From Emticicia aquatica (lineage in GTDB: Bacteria; Bacteroidota; Bacteroidia; Cytophagales; Spirosomataceae), in the NCBI RefSeq assembly GCF_923079645.1, contig NZ_CAKLPY010000006.1:1-64000 (forward strand): a stretch of DNA of 64,000 bases, read 5' to 3'. How positions within the stretch are numbered: position 1 is the first letter of the stretch; each line of letters begins with the position of its first letter. A model generated the notes under the pieces. The model made no database searches and had not been told where the DNA came from. It saw only the letters and a list, made by a program, of their open reading frames with translations. Positions 45,421 to 55,192 of this stretch are shown here, piece by piece. A program made the translations under genes and the position numbers.

Positions 45421-46980
45421 TTAATAACCAGTATTTTGCTTTAATAAGCCATTACTGCGATTTATTTCAGCTTGTGGGAAAGGGAATACATTATATTTAT
45501 CATCCCATTTTGCTCCAAAAACTTCTTTACCAATTCCCCAACGAGTAATGTCATACCAACGATGAGGCTCAAATGCCATTTCCACTCTTTTTTCGTGGCG
45601 GAGTGCTTTTCGAGCATCCGTAATTGTTGTAGCTTTTAAGCCCGCTCTTGTTCTGATTTCATTATTGATGACTGCTAAACCTTCGGCAGTTTTTCCCGAT
45701 TCAATCAATGCTTCTGCATATAAAAGTAACATTTCTGCATAACGATAATACCTCTCATTATTAAATCCAGCTTGGCCATTTGGTGAATAGGCCGCAGGAA
45801 TAGCATTCGCCTTACCAAAATATTTTTTGATACTAAATCCAGAAGAAGACCATGAAGTGAGGTAAGGAATAGGAGTTGAATTACCTCTGTCATAAAAATC
45901 ATCGCCCGCTTGATAAATCGAACCATTTAAGCGTGTATCACCTTTTTCAAACTCATCCACTAAGTTTTTAGTCGGAATAAACCAACCCAACCCGCCTGAT
46001 GGATTTCCTGCATCACCACTTGGGTCCCAATACCAAACTCTGCCAGTTCCTTGTGATGCCTTGAATGCTTCTGAGTGTGTATCATCAAAAACCCAAAGGT
46101 TGTCATCAGAAAAAGGTCCGCCGTATTGAATCTCAAAAATAGATTCTGAGTTATTTTCTTTAGTGAAAGAAAATACATCTTCATAGTTTGCCATCAATTT
46201 ATAAACCCCACTCTTTCTCACATCTTCAAATGCAGTGATCGCAGCAGCATAATCTTTTTTCCAAACATTTACTTTTCCTTCATAAGCACGAGCAGCCCAT
46301 TTGGTCGCTCTTCCAGTATTTGATGCATCCCATTTTGCTGGAAGTCCAGCAAAAGCATCTTTAAAATCAGCTAAAATTGCTGTATAAAGTTGGTCTTTTG
46401 TTGCATTTCCTACTGCCAAATTGTTGATGTCTTTTTTTACTTCTAAAACTAATGGAGGCGTTCCCCATGCTTGCAAAGCTAAAAAATGATAAAATGCACG
46501 TAAGAATTTAGCTTCTGCAACATATTTTGTTTTCTGCTCGGCAGTGAGTGAATTTGTGCCATTACCTGCCGCTTCGATTACCAAGTTTGCTCTAAGGATT
46601 CCTTCGTATATTTGTGTATAAAGAGCAGCAAAAGGCGTATCTGATGCACGCAGAAATAGATTATCCAGTGAACGTGCATTATTATAATCGCCACCGCTAT
46701 TTCCTGCTTTAGTGTTTACTTCCACATCATCGGTGGTTGTCAAAGACAATGACCAATATTCACCTCGCTCATTCAATGTTTCAGTACTTGTACCCCAAAT
46801 ATCTTGCATTGAGGAATAGGCAGAAAAAATTGCCCCGTCAAAGTCGTTAGCAGTTTTATAATAAGTTACGGTTGTAACTTTGTCAAGCGGCTGTAAGTCA
46901 AGATTATTACAGGCCTGTACAATCATAAAAGTGGCTATTGCTGCTAAAATAGCTCCTCTGATATATATGTTTTTGTTCAT
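45421..46980 (-). CDS. SusD/RagB outer-membrane glycan-binding lipoprotein
   Basis: 519 aa. Lipoprotein signal with the Cys in FMIVQACNNLDLQPL. The SusD N-terminal part (YYKTANDFDGAIFSAYSSMQ) and TPR-like helices follow, ending with the family motif KTEL-like RHEKRVEMAFEPHRWYDITRWG. It binds oligosaccharides at the cell surface and works as the lid of the SusC transporter encoded 109 bp upstream. Confidence 0.95.
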   Translation of the reverse strand: MNKNIYIRGAILAAIATFMIVQACNNLDLQPLDKVTTVTYYKTANDFDGAIFSAYSSMQDIWGTSTETLNERGEYWSLSLTTTDDVEVNTKAGNSGGDYNNARSLDNLFLRASDTPFAALYTQIYEGILRANLVIEAAGNGTNSLTAEQKTKYVAEAKFLRAFYHFLALQAWGTPPLVLEVKKDINNLAVGNATKDQLYTAILADFKDAFAGLPAKWDASNTGRATKWAARAYEGKVNVWKKDYAAAITAFEDVRKSGVYKLMANYEDVFSFTKENNSESIFEIQYGGPFSDDNLWVFDDTHSEAFKASQGTGRVWYWDPSGDAGNPSGGLGWFIPTKNLVDEFEKGDTRLNGSIYQAGDDFYDRGNSTPIPYLTSWSSSGFSIKKYFGKANAIPAAYSPNGQAGFNNERYYRYAEMLLLYAEALIESGKTAEGLAVINNEIRTRAGLKATTITDARKALRHEKRVEMAFEPHRWYDITRWGIGKEVFGAKWDDKYNVFPFPQAEINRSNGLLKQNTGY

Positions 46981-47089
46981 TTTGTTAAAATAAGGTTTTA
47001 AATTGAATTAAGAATTCTCAAATAAAAATCATAAAACACTGACTATCATACCATTAAAAAAACACAGTATTTTAATGATTTCTTGGTTC

Positions 47090-50000
47090 TTAAAAATTAA
47101 GCTGCCAGCCAAATTGAACAATTGTTGGTTGTGGCGACCCACCCGAATCTTGCCCATTTGCTAATGAAAATTCTCCTTTTTGGAAACTCGCTCCTCTGGT
47201 AACTTCTGGATCATAGCCTTTATATTTGGTGATTGTTGCTAAATTTTGAGCACCAATAAATACTCTTGAACCACTAAGAAACTTTCCTGGCAACTTGTCG
47301 AGTGCAGAAGCAGGAATTGTGTATCCAATTTGTAAGTTTTTAATACGAAGATATGAGCCATTTTCTATCCATCGGTCAGAGTAACGACTATTATTATTAG
47401 GGTCATCTCCGGTAGCTCTTGGTATTGTTGTACTTGGGTTTGAGGCTGTCCATCGCTCCAAAACTGTAGCTAACTGATTACTACCATCTCTCATATTTTC
47501 AAGTCCTGCTCTCGCTGAATTATATATTTTCACATCCCCAACGCCTTGGAATAGTATTGAAAAATCAAAGTTTTTATAGCCAACTGAACCATTTATACCA
47601 TAATAAAAGCCTGGAATTGAGCTACCAATATTAGTACGGTCATTGGCATCAATTTTACCATCGCCATTTACGTCAACGAAACGTATATCGCCTGGTGAAC
47701 GTTTAGCGGAATTGGCATCAACTGTTTTGTCAGCATCAATTTCAGCTTGAGATTGATAAATTCCATTCGTTTTGTAGCCATAAAAATAACCTATTGGTTC
47801 ACCAACTGATGTACGGTGCGTTTGACCGCCACCCGTTCCTGAAATTATCTCAGGAATACCGCCTAAAGACGTAACCTTATTTTGAACAGTGGTGATATTA
47901 GCACCAATGCTATACTTCAAAGCACCTGCTCTATTGCGATAATCAATAGCGAATTCAAATCCTTTGTTTTTAATTTGACCTAAATTGGCATCAGCAGGTA
48001 AGAAATATCCCGAAGACATAGGAATTGGTAAACTCAATAAAACATCATTTGAAGTTTTTTGGAAATAATCGGCTGTGATGCTGATTTTACCCTTGTATAA
48101 ACTTAAATCTGTTCCAAAATCCACTTGTGTACTGGTTTCCCACTTCAAATCTTTGTTGGCAAATACCGTTGGAGATGGGCCACGAACAACTGTTTGTCCA
48201 TCACCCGCTACATAAAAAATGGTTGTGGTAAGTGAAGGTAGGTACGCAAAGTTTTGTCCAGTAAATTGATTCCCTGATTGTCCCCAACTTGCACGAATTT
48301 TCCAATCGTCAATAGCTGATATATTAGACAGGAAGTTTTCTTTATTAATTTTCCAACCAACTGAAACAGAAGGAAAAACACCAGCTCTATTTTCCTTAGA
48401 AAAACGTGAAGACTCATCTCTACGGACATTTGCTGTTAACAAATATTTGTCATTGTAAGAATAAAATACTCTACCCAGCAAACCTCTTAATGCCCAAATA
48501 TCAGCTTCATTTGCACCTGCAACAGTTGTAGCAACCGATGCAAAACGAATATTACTATTGAATAAATCTCTACCTTGTAAACGAACTTTGTCAAAGCGGA
48601 AATTTGTTTCTTCATATCCTGCCATGAAAGTAAGATCACTTTTACCAAATTTTTTGTGATAAGTTAAAGTATTGGTAATATTAGTGGTTTGCTCAATCGG
48701 TCGTTCTTGAACCAATAAAGATGAACGATTTGGCGTTCCTGCTGTACCAAAGTTAAGAGGCTCTTTTTCTTGAAAGAAAAATCCATCCGCCACATTATAG
48801 TCCATACCAACCGTCAAACGATACTTTAATCCTTCGATTGGCTCGAACTCACCATAAACATTTCCCAAAATTTTGCGGCTTTTTACTCGTGTTTCATTAT
48901 ATTTGGTATCAGTTGCCCAAAGATAATTGGCAGCATTTGCTCCATCACCTCTTGTAGTGCCATTAGACTCATTATAATTTCCAGAGGCATCGTACGCTTG
49001 AAAATAAGGGGCATTTCTTGCTCCATTAAATGCTGCAAAGTTTCCGCCTTCAGATTGCGTTAAGCGGTCGGTTGCTGTAATTAAGGCTGATTCTCCAAAT
49101 TTTAAATATTTACCAACCTTTGCATCTACATTTGCTTTAAATGAGTAACGTTGAAAATCTTGTCCTTTTTCTACGCCATCTTGTCCAAGATAACCTCCTG
49201 CAATATTGAAGTTGAGAGTTTGAGTACCGCCACTTATAGTCATATTATGATTACGAACTGCACCACTTTGGAAAATAGCATCTTGCCAATCGAAAGTTGG
49301 TTTACCAGCAAACTTCGACAAATCACGTCCTAAATCTTTTTGTAAGGCTATATATTGGTCAGAATTTAGCATATTTAGACGACGATTTTGAGGCACATAT
49401 TGTATGCCATAATAGCCATCATAAGTTGCTGTGGTACGTCCTTCTTTACCTCTTTTTGTAGTAATAATCACCACACCATTGGCAGCTCTCGCTCCATAAA
49501 TAGCAGCTGCAGAAGCATCTTTCAGAATATCCATTGATTCGATATCAGCAGGGTTTATACCAGCCAATGGATTTGACTCTGTGTATGAAGCAGTATTTAC
49601 AGTAATATTGCTGGTTTGTACAATCGGCACGCCATCAATTACCCAAAGAGGTTGGTTATTACCAGTAGTACCAACTCCACGAATACGCACATCAATAGGA
49701 GCTCCTGGATCACCACTTCTATTAGCAATATGAACCCCCGAAACACGTCCACCGAGAATTTGGTCAGGATTTGTATATGGTCTGCTAACAATATCTTTGT
49801 TTGTAATCGAGCCAACAGCACCTGTCAAATCAACTTTACGTTGTGTACCGTATCCCACAACAACAACTTCTTCCAAAGTTTTAGAATCTACTTCTAATTT
49901 TACATCAATTACACTTTGGCTACCCACAGTTATTTCTTGAAGTAAATAGCCAGTAAATGAAAACACTAACACTGAATTTTTTTCAGGTACAGATATTGAA

Positions 50001-50209
50001 TAATTACCTGAAACGTCAGTTGTAGTTCCTTTTGGAGAACCCTTTACAGTAATGTTTACACCTGGCATACCATTGCCATTTTCATCCGTTACTTTACCTG
50101 TAACTTTCTGCTCCATTGATTTAACAATTGGTATAGCAAGTGCTGCGGGCAAACTCACAAAACCAATTGCAAACACCAGCAGGCATTTGAAAATAATTTT
50201 TTTGTTCAT
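47090..50209 (-). CDS. SusC/RagA TonB-dependent outer-membrane transporter
   Basis: 1039 aa. Signal peptide, a carboxypeptidase-like regulatory domain (VTGKVTDENGNGMPGVNITV), the linker EEVVVVGYGTQRKVDLTGAV, a plug domain (GVHIANRSGDPGAPIDVRIR) and a 22-strand barrel ending QPTIVQFGWQLNF with terminal Phe. It imports oligosaccharides with SusD using TonB energy. No FecR/sigma pair is next to it; the AraC gene is divergent. Confidence 0.95.
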   Translation of the reverse strand: MNKKIIFKCLLVFAIGFVSLPAALAIPIVKSMEQKVTGKVTDENGNGMPGVNITVKGSPKGTTTDVSGNYSISVPEKNSVLVFSFTGYLLQEITVGSQSVIDVKLEVDSKTLEEVVVVGYGTQRKVDLTGAVGSITNKDIVSRPYTNPDQILGGRVSGVHIANRSGDPGAPIDVRIRGVGTTGNNQPLWVIDGVPIVQTSNITVNTASYTESNPLAGINPADIESMDILKDASAAAIYGARAANGVVIITTKRGKEGRTTATYDGYYGIQYVPQNRRLNMLNSDQYIALQKDLGRDLSKFAGKPTFDWQDAIFQSGAVRNHNMTISGGTQTLNFNIAGGYLGQDGVEKGQDFQRYSFKANVDAKVGKYLKFGESALITATDRLTQSEGGNFAAFNGARNAPYFQAYDASGNYNESNGTTRGDGANAANYLWATDTKYNETRVKSRKILGNVYGEFEPIEGLKYRLTVGMDYNVADGFFFQEKEPLNFGTAGTPNRSSLLVQERPIEQTTNITNTLTYHKKFGKSDLTFMAGYEETNFRFDKVRLQGRDLFNSNIRFASVATTVAGANEADIWALRGLLGRVFYSYNDKYLLTANVRRDESSRFSKENRAGVFPSVSVGWKINKENFLSNISAIDDWKIRASWGQSGNQFTGQNFAYLPSLTTTIFYVAGDGQTVVRGPSPTVFANKDLKWETSTQVDFGTDLSLYKGKISITADYFQKTSNDVLLSLPIPMSSGYFLPADANLGQIKNKGFEFAIDYRNRAGALKYSIGANITTVQNKVTSLGGIPEIISGTGGGQTHRTSVGEPIGYFYGYKTNGIYQSQAEIDADKTVDANSAKRSPGDIRFVDVNGDGKIDANDRTNIGSSIPGFYYGINGSVGYKNFDFSILFQGVGDVKIYNSARAGLENMRDGSNQLATVLERWTASNPSTTIPRATGDDPNNNSRYSDRWIENGSYLRIKNLQIGYTIPASALDKLPGKFLSGSRVFIGAQNLATITKYKGYDPEVTRGASFQKGEFSLANGQDSGGSPQPTIVQFGWQLNF

Positions 50210-50283
50210 AGGTCATTTATTTTTGATTGGAAAAAAATTAAAATAGATTTTCATAGTTTAAATAAGAAAAAAATGAATGTTGA

Positions 50284-50336
50284 TATACTATTCTATTCTG
50301 ATCTATACTATTCTATTCTATTACAATGCAAAAATA
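50284..50336 (-). promoter_or_regulatory. susC promoter and 16-bp direct repeats
   Basis: Minus-strand TATTTTTG (50336-50329) is the -7 box, with CTTG 18 nt further upstream (50358-50355). Just downstream of the start site TATACTATTCTATTCT occurs twice (50284-50299, 50304-50319; plus-strand reading), exactly 20 bp apart. Such repeats beyond a start site suggest a repressor or activator site controlling SusC. Confidence 0.6.
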
Positions 50337-50909
50337 ATAAAAATATAATAATTACAAGTTTTTTTTTAATAAAAGTAGAATTTTGTAACTGATGGTAGTT
50401 TAGTAAATAGGATTTAAACAAAGTTCTATTATTTAAGGGCATGAAACATTGTCTATGAATAGAAAATATATGTCTTTGGTGTGAACTGAATTACAAAATT
50501 TTAAAATTTCGTAAAGAGATAAGGTAAAGGATAGATAGCCCAGAAAGTCGTAGCTTTCTGAACCAATCATTTCAGAAAATGCTTGGATATAAATTTTAAA
50601 GATAAAACGGTTCAAAAAGTATGTTCAGCCATATTTTCAAATTGAAGTTTATTGAACCAAGTTTTTAAATCTAATGAAGAGTTGGTTTAGTTACCAATCT
50701 TTTCTTGGATTGATCAATTTGATAAATTAAATATTTGAGCCGCTACTTAAATTAAAACATTTCGAATCTATACATTTAATCTCATACTATAGAAAAAATC
50801 GTGCTTTTCTATGGTACAAACAAACGCTTGTTTGTTTGTACTCTCTAAACAAAGTTTTGTTACTAAATGGGGCAGGCAAAATATAGAAATCTAATCAATC
50901 GAGTTTCCG
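50337..50909. other. AT-rich intergenic region with short inverted repeat
   Basis: No gene. GGTTCAGAAAGCTACGACTT-type sequence occurs inverted at about 50540-50562 (minus sense) and 51039-51063 (inside the AraC-type gene), 24 of 25 identical. The first also contains the palindrome CAGAAAG-N6-CTTTCTG (50541-50560). Confidence 0.5.
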
Positions 50910-51890
50910 ATGTTTAGGTTTCATACTACAATTACTATGAAACCAATTGAACTCATTATTCAACTGAACCTACTTTTTGGACTATACTTTCCACATTATA
51001 CATATAGGATATGTATAAGAAAGTTTTCAGAAACCCAAGGTTCAGAAAGCTACGACTTTTTGGATCTGTATTTAACTCATAATTTATGCGGTTTTAAACG
51101 AACTGCACTATTGCAGAAAAATGATGGAATATATAGTATTATCTTGAAAGATGTGAAATTTGGTGATTTGAGATATGGTCGCCATTACTATGATTATCAG
51201 GCAGGAACATTGGTACTTGATGCTCCTAATCAGTTTACAATCATAGATAACCCTAAAGTAATTTACCAACCTTTGGGCTATGGATTAATTTTTCACCCTG
51301 ACTTATTAATTGGAACGCATCTGGGAAAAACAATACACAATTATAAATTTTTTGACTACCAAACCAACGAAGCCCTGCATCTTTCGGAGAATGAACGACA
51401 ACTTATTTTAGACTGCTTTGCCAAAATAGAATTTGAACTAAAACAGCCCATTGATAAACATAGTAAAAAACTCATTTCGTCGAACATTAAACTTTTCTTA
51501 GATTATTGCCAACGATTTTATGACCACCAATTTATCACACGAGAGAATGTAAACAAAGGTATTTTAGAACGTTTTGAAGACTTATTGAATAGCTATTTTG
51601 CATCAGAAAAACCACAAACAATAGGACTTCCATCAGTAGCTTATTTTGCAGACGAATTACATTTATCAGCCAATTACTTTGGCGATTTAATCAAGAAAGA
51701 AACAGGCCAATCGGCCAATGATTATATTCTGAATCGTACGATTGATGAAGCTAAAAATCGAATTTATGAAAATGACAATACCGTAAACGAAATCGCCTAC
51801 GGTATTGGATTCAAATACCCACAGCATTTTACACGATTATTTAAACAAAAAGTAGGTGTAAGTCCGATGGAATATAGGGGTTTGAATTGA
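50910..51890 (+). CDS. AraC-family regulator with altered N-terminus
   Basis: 326 aa. C-terminal AraC HTH pair (LSANYFGDLIKKETGQSAND; VNEIAYGIGFKYPQHFTRLF). From about residue 62 onward it resembles the 299-aa regulator at 52808 throughout. Its first about 60 residues have no counterpart there; they include SETQGSESYDFLDLYL, whose DNA recurs inverted upstream. The normal start (an ETLHPLVS-type N-terminus) is missing, so the gene was probably rebuilt or truncated by a rearrangement. Real start uncertain: 50910 or 50937. Confidence 0.75.
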   Translation: MFRFHTTITMKPIELIIQLNLLFGLYFPHYTYRICIRKFSETQGSESYDFLDLYLTHNLCGFKRTALLQKNDGIYSIILKDVKFGDLRYGRHYYDYQAGTLVLDAPNQFTIIDNPKVIYQPLGYGLIFHPDLLIGTHLGKTIHNYKFFDYQTNEALHLSENERQLILDCFAKIEFELKQPIDKHSKKLISSNIKLFLDYCQRFYDHQFITRENVNKGILERFEDLLNSYFASEKPQTIGLPSVAYFADELHLSANYFGDLIKKETGQSANDYILNRTIDEAKNRIYENDNTVNEIAYGIGFKYPQHFTRLFKQKVGVSPMEYRGLN

Positions 51891-51894
51891 ATGA

Positions 51895-52653
51895 TTACTT
51901 CAACTTCTTATAATTACTATTGATGTTGTAAACCACTCCAACGCTCCACAAAAAATCCTTTCCTGCAATCTCTGTTTTGATGGCTTTGCTAGCAATGGCA
52001 CTTAGCGAAACCGGAAAATTCTTTTTGTATAAATTGATGGTTACGTTTACGTAAGTGCCGTCTTTATCATCCATTTTAAGATAATATGCCTGTGGAATTA
52101 GACCCAAATTAAACTTATTCGACAGGTTCAGATTTAGAACACTTCGCAATGCTACAAAAATGGTATTCTGCACAATATCTTTTGTCAAACCCTTTGAGCC
52201 TAAGTAATACAGCCCCAAACTTGCATTTTTGTTAATAATGTAATTTGGCGATGCCTCCCAAGCAAAATATCGTTGAGCAACTAAATAATCTTTTGTTACT
52301 CCATTATTTACCACCGAAATATCTCTGAAAACTACCGAAGGATGAGCCCCAAATCCAAGCGTAAATTTCTTTTGCTGAATAAGTTTGTATCGCCACCAAA
52401 AAACAAAAGTCCAAGGTTTACCATTCATACCAAAGCGTATCATTGGGTCGAAACTTAGGCGACCTTTTCCAATATTCAAATCAAACAAAACGGCAGGTTT
52501 TCCCAGCGAAAACGTGGGTATCAAAGAAATGCCATTGTTTGTGGCGTTTATTTGTCCACGAAAAAAACTTGGAGTTTGAGTGCTGTCGGTTGTTTGAGCA
52601 AAAGAGTAATGAATTGAGAGTATAAAGCAAAAAAGAAGCGTTATTGATTTCAT
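51895..52653 (-). CDS. Secreted beta-barrel-like hypothetical protein
   Basis: 252 aa from ATG 52653 (signal peptide MKSITLLFCFILSIHYSFAQ); the ATG nine codons upstream is less likely. The mature part alternates hydrophobic and polar residues in about ten strands (for example RGQINATNNGISLIPTFSLG and SPNYIINKNASLGLYYLGSK), suggesting an outer-membrane beta-barrel. No family recognised. It is convergent with the preceding AraC-type gene, with a 4-bp gap. Confidence 0.75.
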   Translation of the reverse strand: MKSITLLFCFILSIHYSFAQTTDSTQTPSFFRGQINATNNGISLIPTFSLGKPAVLFDLNIGKGRLSFDPMIRFGMNGKPWTFVFWWRYKLIQQKKFTLGFGAHPSVVFRDISVVNNGVTKDYLVAQRYFAWEASPNYIINKNASLGLYYLGSKGLTKDIVQNTIFVALRSVLNLNLSNKFNLGLIPQAYYLKMDDKDGTYVNVTINLYKKNFPVSLSAIASKAIKTEIAGKDFLWSVGVVYNINSNYKKLK

Positions 52654-52782
52654 TGAAAGAGTTTTGTTTGTCTTTTGCAAAGTTCTTGACCTTTTCTTAA
52701 TTTTCGCTTACCTGTTTTACGGCAATATTTACCATTTTTACTGATAATCAACGCTCAATCAAAATGAATCATCAATTTGTCG

Positions 52783-52790
52783 TATTTTTG
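52783..52790 (+). promoter_or_regulatory. Promoter of the second AraC-type gene, -7 box
   Basis: TATTTTTG matches TAnnTTTG and lies 17 bp before the ATG at 52808. No clear -33 box. Confidence 0.5.
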
Positions 52791-52807
52791 ATTCAATAGT
52801 AGCAATC

Positions 52808-53707
52808 ATGGAAAAAATCGAAAAACTAAGTAGCGTAACTCAATTTAACTCTCGAAGAGGGCAAGAAACTTTGCATCCTTTGGTTAGTGTACTTGACCAG
52901 TCAAAATCAGTAAAAATTCAAGCCAATAAATATCTTTCTGAACTTTATGTTATTTTCTTGAAAGACATAAAATGTGAAGAATTATCTTACGGCAGAAACC
53001 AATATGATTATCAAGAAGAAACGCTCATTTTTATCGCTCCTGGGCAAGTTTTTGGTTTTAATTTACCTGACGAAGTTTGGGTACAACCCAGCGGTTGGGC
53101 TTTAGTATTTCACCCTGATTTTATTCGTGGTACTGCTTTGGGCAGAACCATCAAAGAATACAGTTTCTTTTCTTATCATGTCAATGAAGCCTTGCACATT
53201 TCAACTCGTGAACGGCAAATTGTGTTAGAATGCTTCACAAAGATTAAGGAAGAGTTAGAACGTGGCATTGACAAACACAGTAAAACGCTGATAGTTAATA
53301 ACATAGAGTTATTTCTAAACTACTGTGTGCGTTTTTTCGACCGACAATTTATTACCCGTGAAAATCTCAATAAAGATATTTTGAATAGATTTGAAGACTT
53401 ACTCAATGATTATTTTGACTCGAATCTGCCCAAAATAAATGGTTTACCTTCGGTAGCTTATTGTGCCAAAAAAATGAATTTATCGGCCAATTATTTCGGA
53501 GATTTAGTAAAAAAAGAGACGGGCAAAACTGCCTTAGAATATATTCAAACAAAAATCATTGATATTTCTAAAGAAAAGGTTTTTGACCAAAGTAAATCAA
53601 TCAGCGAGATTGCCTACGAACTGGGTTACAAATATCCCCAGCATTTTACAAGATTATTTAAGCAAAAGGTAGGTGTAAGTCCTTTGGAATATAGGGGCTT
53701 GAATTAG
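52808..53707 (+). CDS. AraC-family transcriptional regulator
   Basis: 299 aa. The N-terminal ligand-binding half has a typical start QETLHPLVSVLD and the cupin-like strand YDYQEETLIFIAPGQV. The C-terminal HTH pair is LSANYFGDLVKKETGKTALE and ISEIAYELGYKYPQHFTRLF with KVGVSPLEYRGLN at the end. It is the intact homologue of the regulator 0.9 kb upstream. Between them is the convergent beta-barrel gene, the likely target of one of them. Confidence 0.92.
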   Translation: MEKIEKLSSVTQFNSRRGQETLHPLVSVLDQSKSVKIQANKYLSELYVIFLKDIKCEELSYGRNQYDYQEETLIFIAPGQVFGFNLPDEVWVQPSGWALVFHPDFIRGTALGRTIKEYSFFSYHVNEALHISTRERQIVLECFTKIKEELERGIDKHSKTLIVNNIELFLNYCVRFFDRQFITRENLNKDILNRFEDLLNDYFDSNLPKINGLPSVAYCAKKMNLSANYFGDLVKKETGKTALEYIQTKIIDISKEKVFDQSKSISEIAYELGYKYPQHFTRLFKQKVGVSPLEYRGLN

Positions 53708-53761
53708 GTAGTTGGTTTCCACGGAAAATTTATTTATCCGTGGAAACGATTTAATGCTTCA

Positions 53762-55165
53762 TCATGCTTTTAGTTTCATCGAAACTGGGTCCCATTTGAT
53801 TATTTTTTTATTTAGATAGCTTTCATTACAAGCTAAAGCTGGAGCAGCAGCTCTGAAACCAAATTCGGCATCTTCAATCACTGGTTTACCAGTTCGTATC
53901 GAATCAAAGAAATTTGTAAAGTGGTCGAGATGGTCATCGTACCCTGAAGGTGCTTTAAAAATAATATCTTCTTTAGTTGGTCTTTTTCGTTGTTCGGGAG
54001 TCCATTTGGCGTTGTATTCTTTGGTCATTTCATCTTGCATATTTTTCGAGAAAGTAAACAATGAATCATACCCACCAAAACCTGGGGCTTCGGGCATTAG
54101 ACTGTGTTTTAGAGTAATATTATTTCCTTGTACTTGAATTACCCCTTCAGAACCAACCAATTGAATAATTTCTTGTCCACCAGTTCCACTTATAAAATTA
54201 ACTTGAAGTGTCATCTGAAATGCAGGATGTTCAGCACTATCAGGATATTGCATCACTCCCGACATAACATCAGGTAGGTTTCTTCCATCTTTCCAATAAC
54301 TAAACTGACCTGTGCTATAAATACTTTCTGGACCTTTTGAATTGGTAATAAAATGTGAACCACTCAATAAATGAATGAATAAATCGCCTGCAACTCCCGT
54401 ACCTACTTCTTTAAATGCTCTCCACCAGAAAAACTTCTTAGCATCAAAAGCCATTTTATTAGTAACTTCAATAAATCTATCCCAGTTGGTTGTCATAGCA
54501 TCGGCATCTTTTGGAATCGTATATTCCCACGCTCCGATAGAACTTTGGCGGTCATATACGGCATTTACCATATTAAGTTTACCAATTTCGCCAGCCACTA
54601 ATAATTCTTTGGCTTTGGCATAACCAATGCTACTGACACGTTGGCTTCCTACTTGAAATATCTTACCAGCCTTTTTTGCTGCTGCCAATACGGGATTCCC
54701 CTCCGAAATTTTATAAATCATTGGTTTTTCACAATATACATGTTTGCCTTTAGCAAGGGCATCAATAGCTATGCGAGCATGCCAAACATCGTGTGTACAA
54801 ATCAACACGGCATCAATATCTTTTCGGTCTAAAATATCCTTATAATTTGTAGTCGTAAAAAGGTCTTTTCCATATTGTTCTTTGGCATTTTCTATTCTAC
54901 CTGTGTATAAATCGCAGATACCTGCCAACTCAACCCCAGGCACTTTTAGAGCTGTTCGTAAATCAAAATGACCCTGAACGCCATAACCAATTACACCTAT
55001 TCGGATTTTATCATTTGCCGAAACATTTCGTTCATATTGCAAGATTCGCTCCTCTGCTTTGGCTTGATTAGCTAATGAAGCAAATGGCGATGAAGCTGCC
55101 ACCAAACTGGTAGCACCTATTTGTTGCAAGAATTTTCTTCTTGAAGCTGAATTGTCGTTTTTCAT
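53762..55165 (-). CDS. Gfo/Idh/MocA-family oxidoreductase, exported
   Basis: 467 aa. Tat signal (SRRKFLQQIGATSLVAASS). NAD(P)-binding Rossmann start IRIGVIGYGVQGHFDLRTAL and the family motif VYCEKPM, with the catalytic-type region GTGVAGDLFIHLLSGSH. Exported Gfo/Idh proteins of Bacteroidota act on sugars, some as glycosidases. It lies 27 bp after the PD40 gene and likely shares its transcript. Confidence 0.93.
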   Translation of the reverse strand: MKNDNSASRRKFLQQIGATSLVAASSPFASLANQAKAEERILQYERNVSANDKIRIGVIGYGVQGHFDLRTALKVPGVELAGICDLYTGRIENAKEQYGKDLFTTTNYKDILDRKDIDAVLICTHDVWHARIAIDALAKGKHVYCEKPMIYKISEGNPVLAAAKKAGKIFQVGSQRVSSIGYAKAKELLVAGEIGKLNMVNAVYDRQSSIGAWEYTIPKDADAMTTNWDRFIEVTNKMAFDAKKFFWWRAFKEVGTGVAGDLFIHLLSGSHFITNSKGPESIYSTGQFSYWKDGRNLPDVMSGVMQYPDSAEHPAFQMTLQVNFISGTGGQEIIQLVGSEGVIQVQGNNITLKHSLMPEAPGFGGYDSLFTFSKNMQDEMTKEYNAKWTPEQRKRPTKEDIIFKAPSGYDDHLDHFTNFFDSIRTGKPVIEDAEFGFRAAAPALACNESYLNKKIIKWDPVSMKLKA

Positions 55166-55192
55166 ATTAATTGAAATTTTAGGATTGAATTA

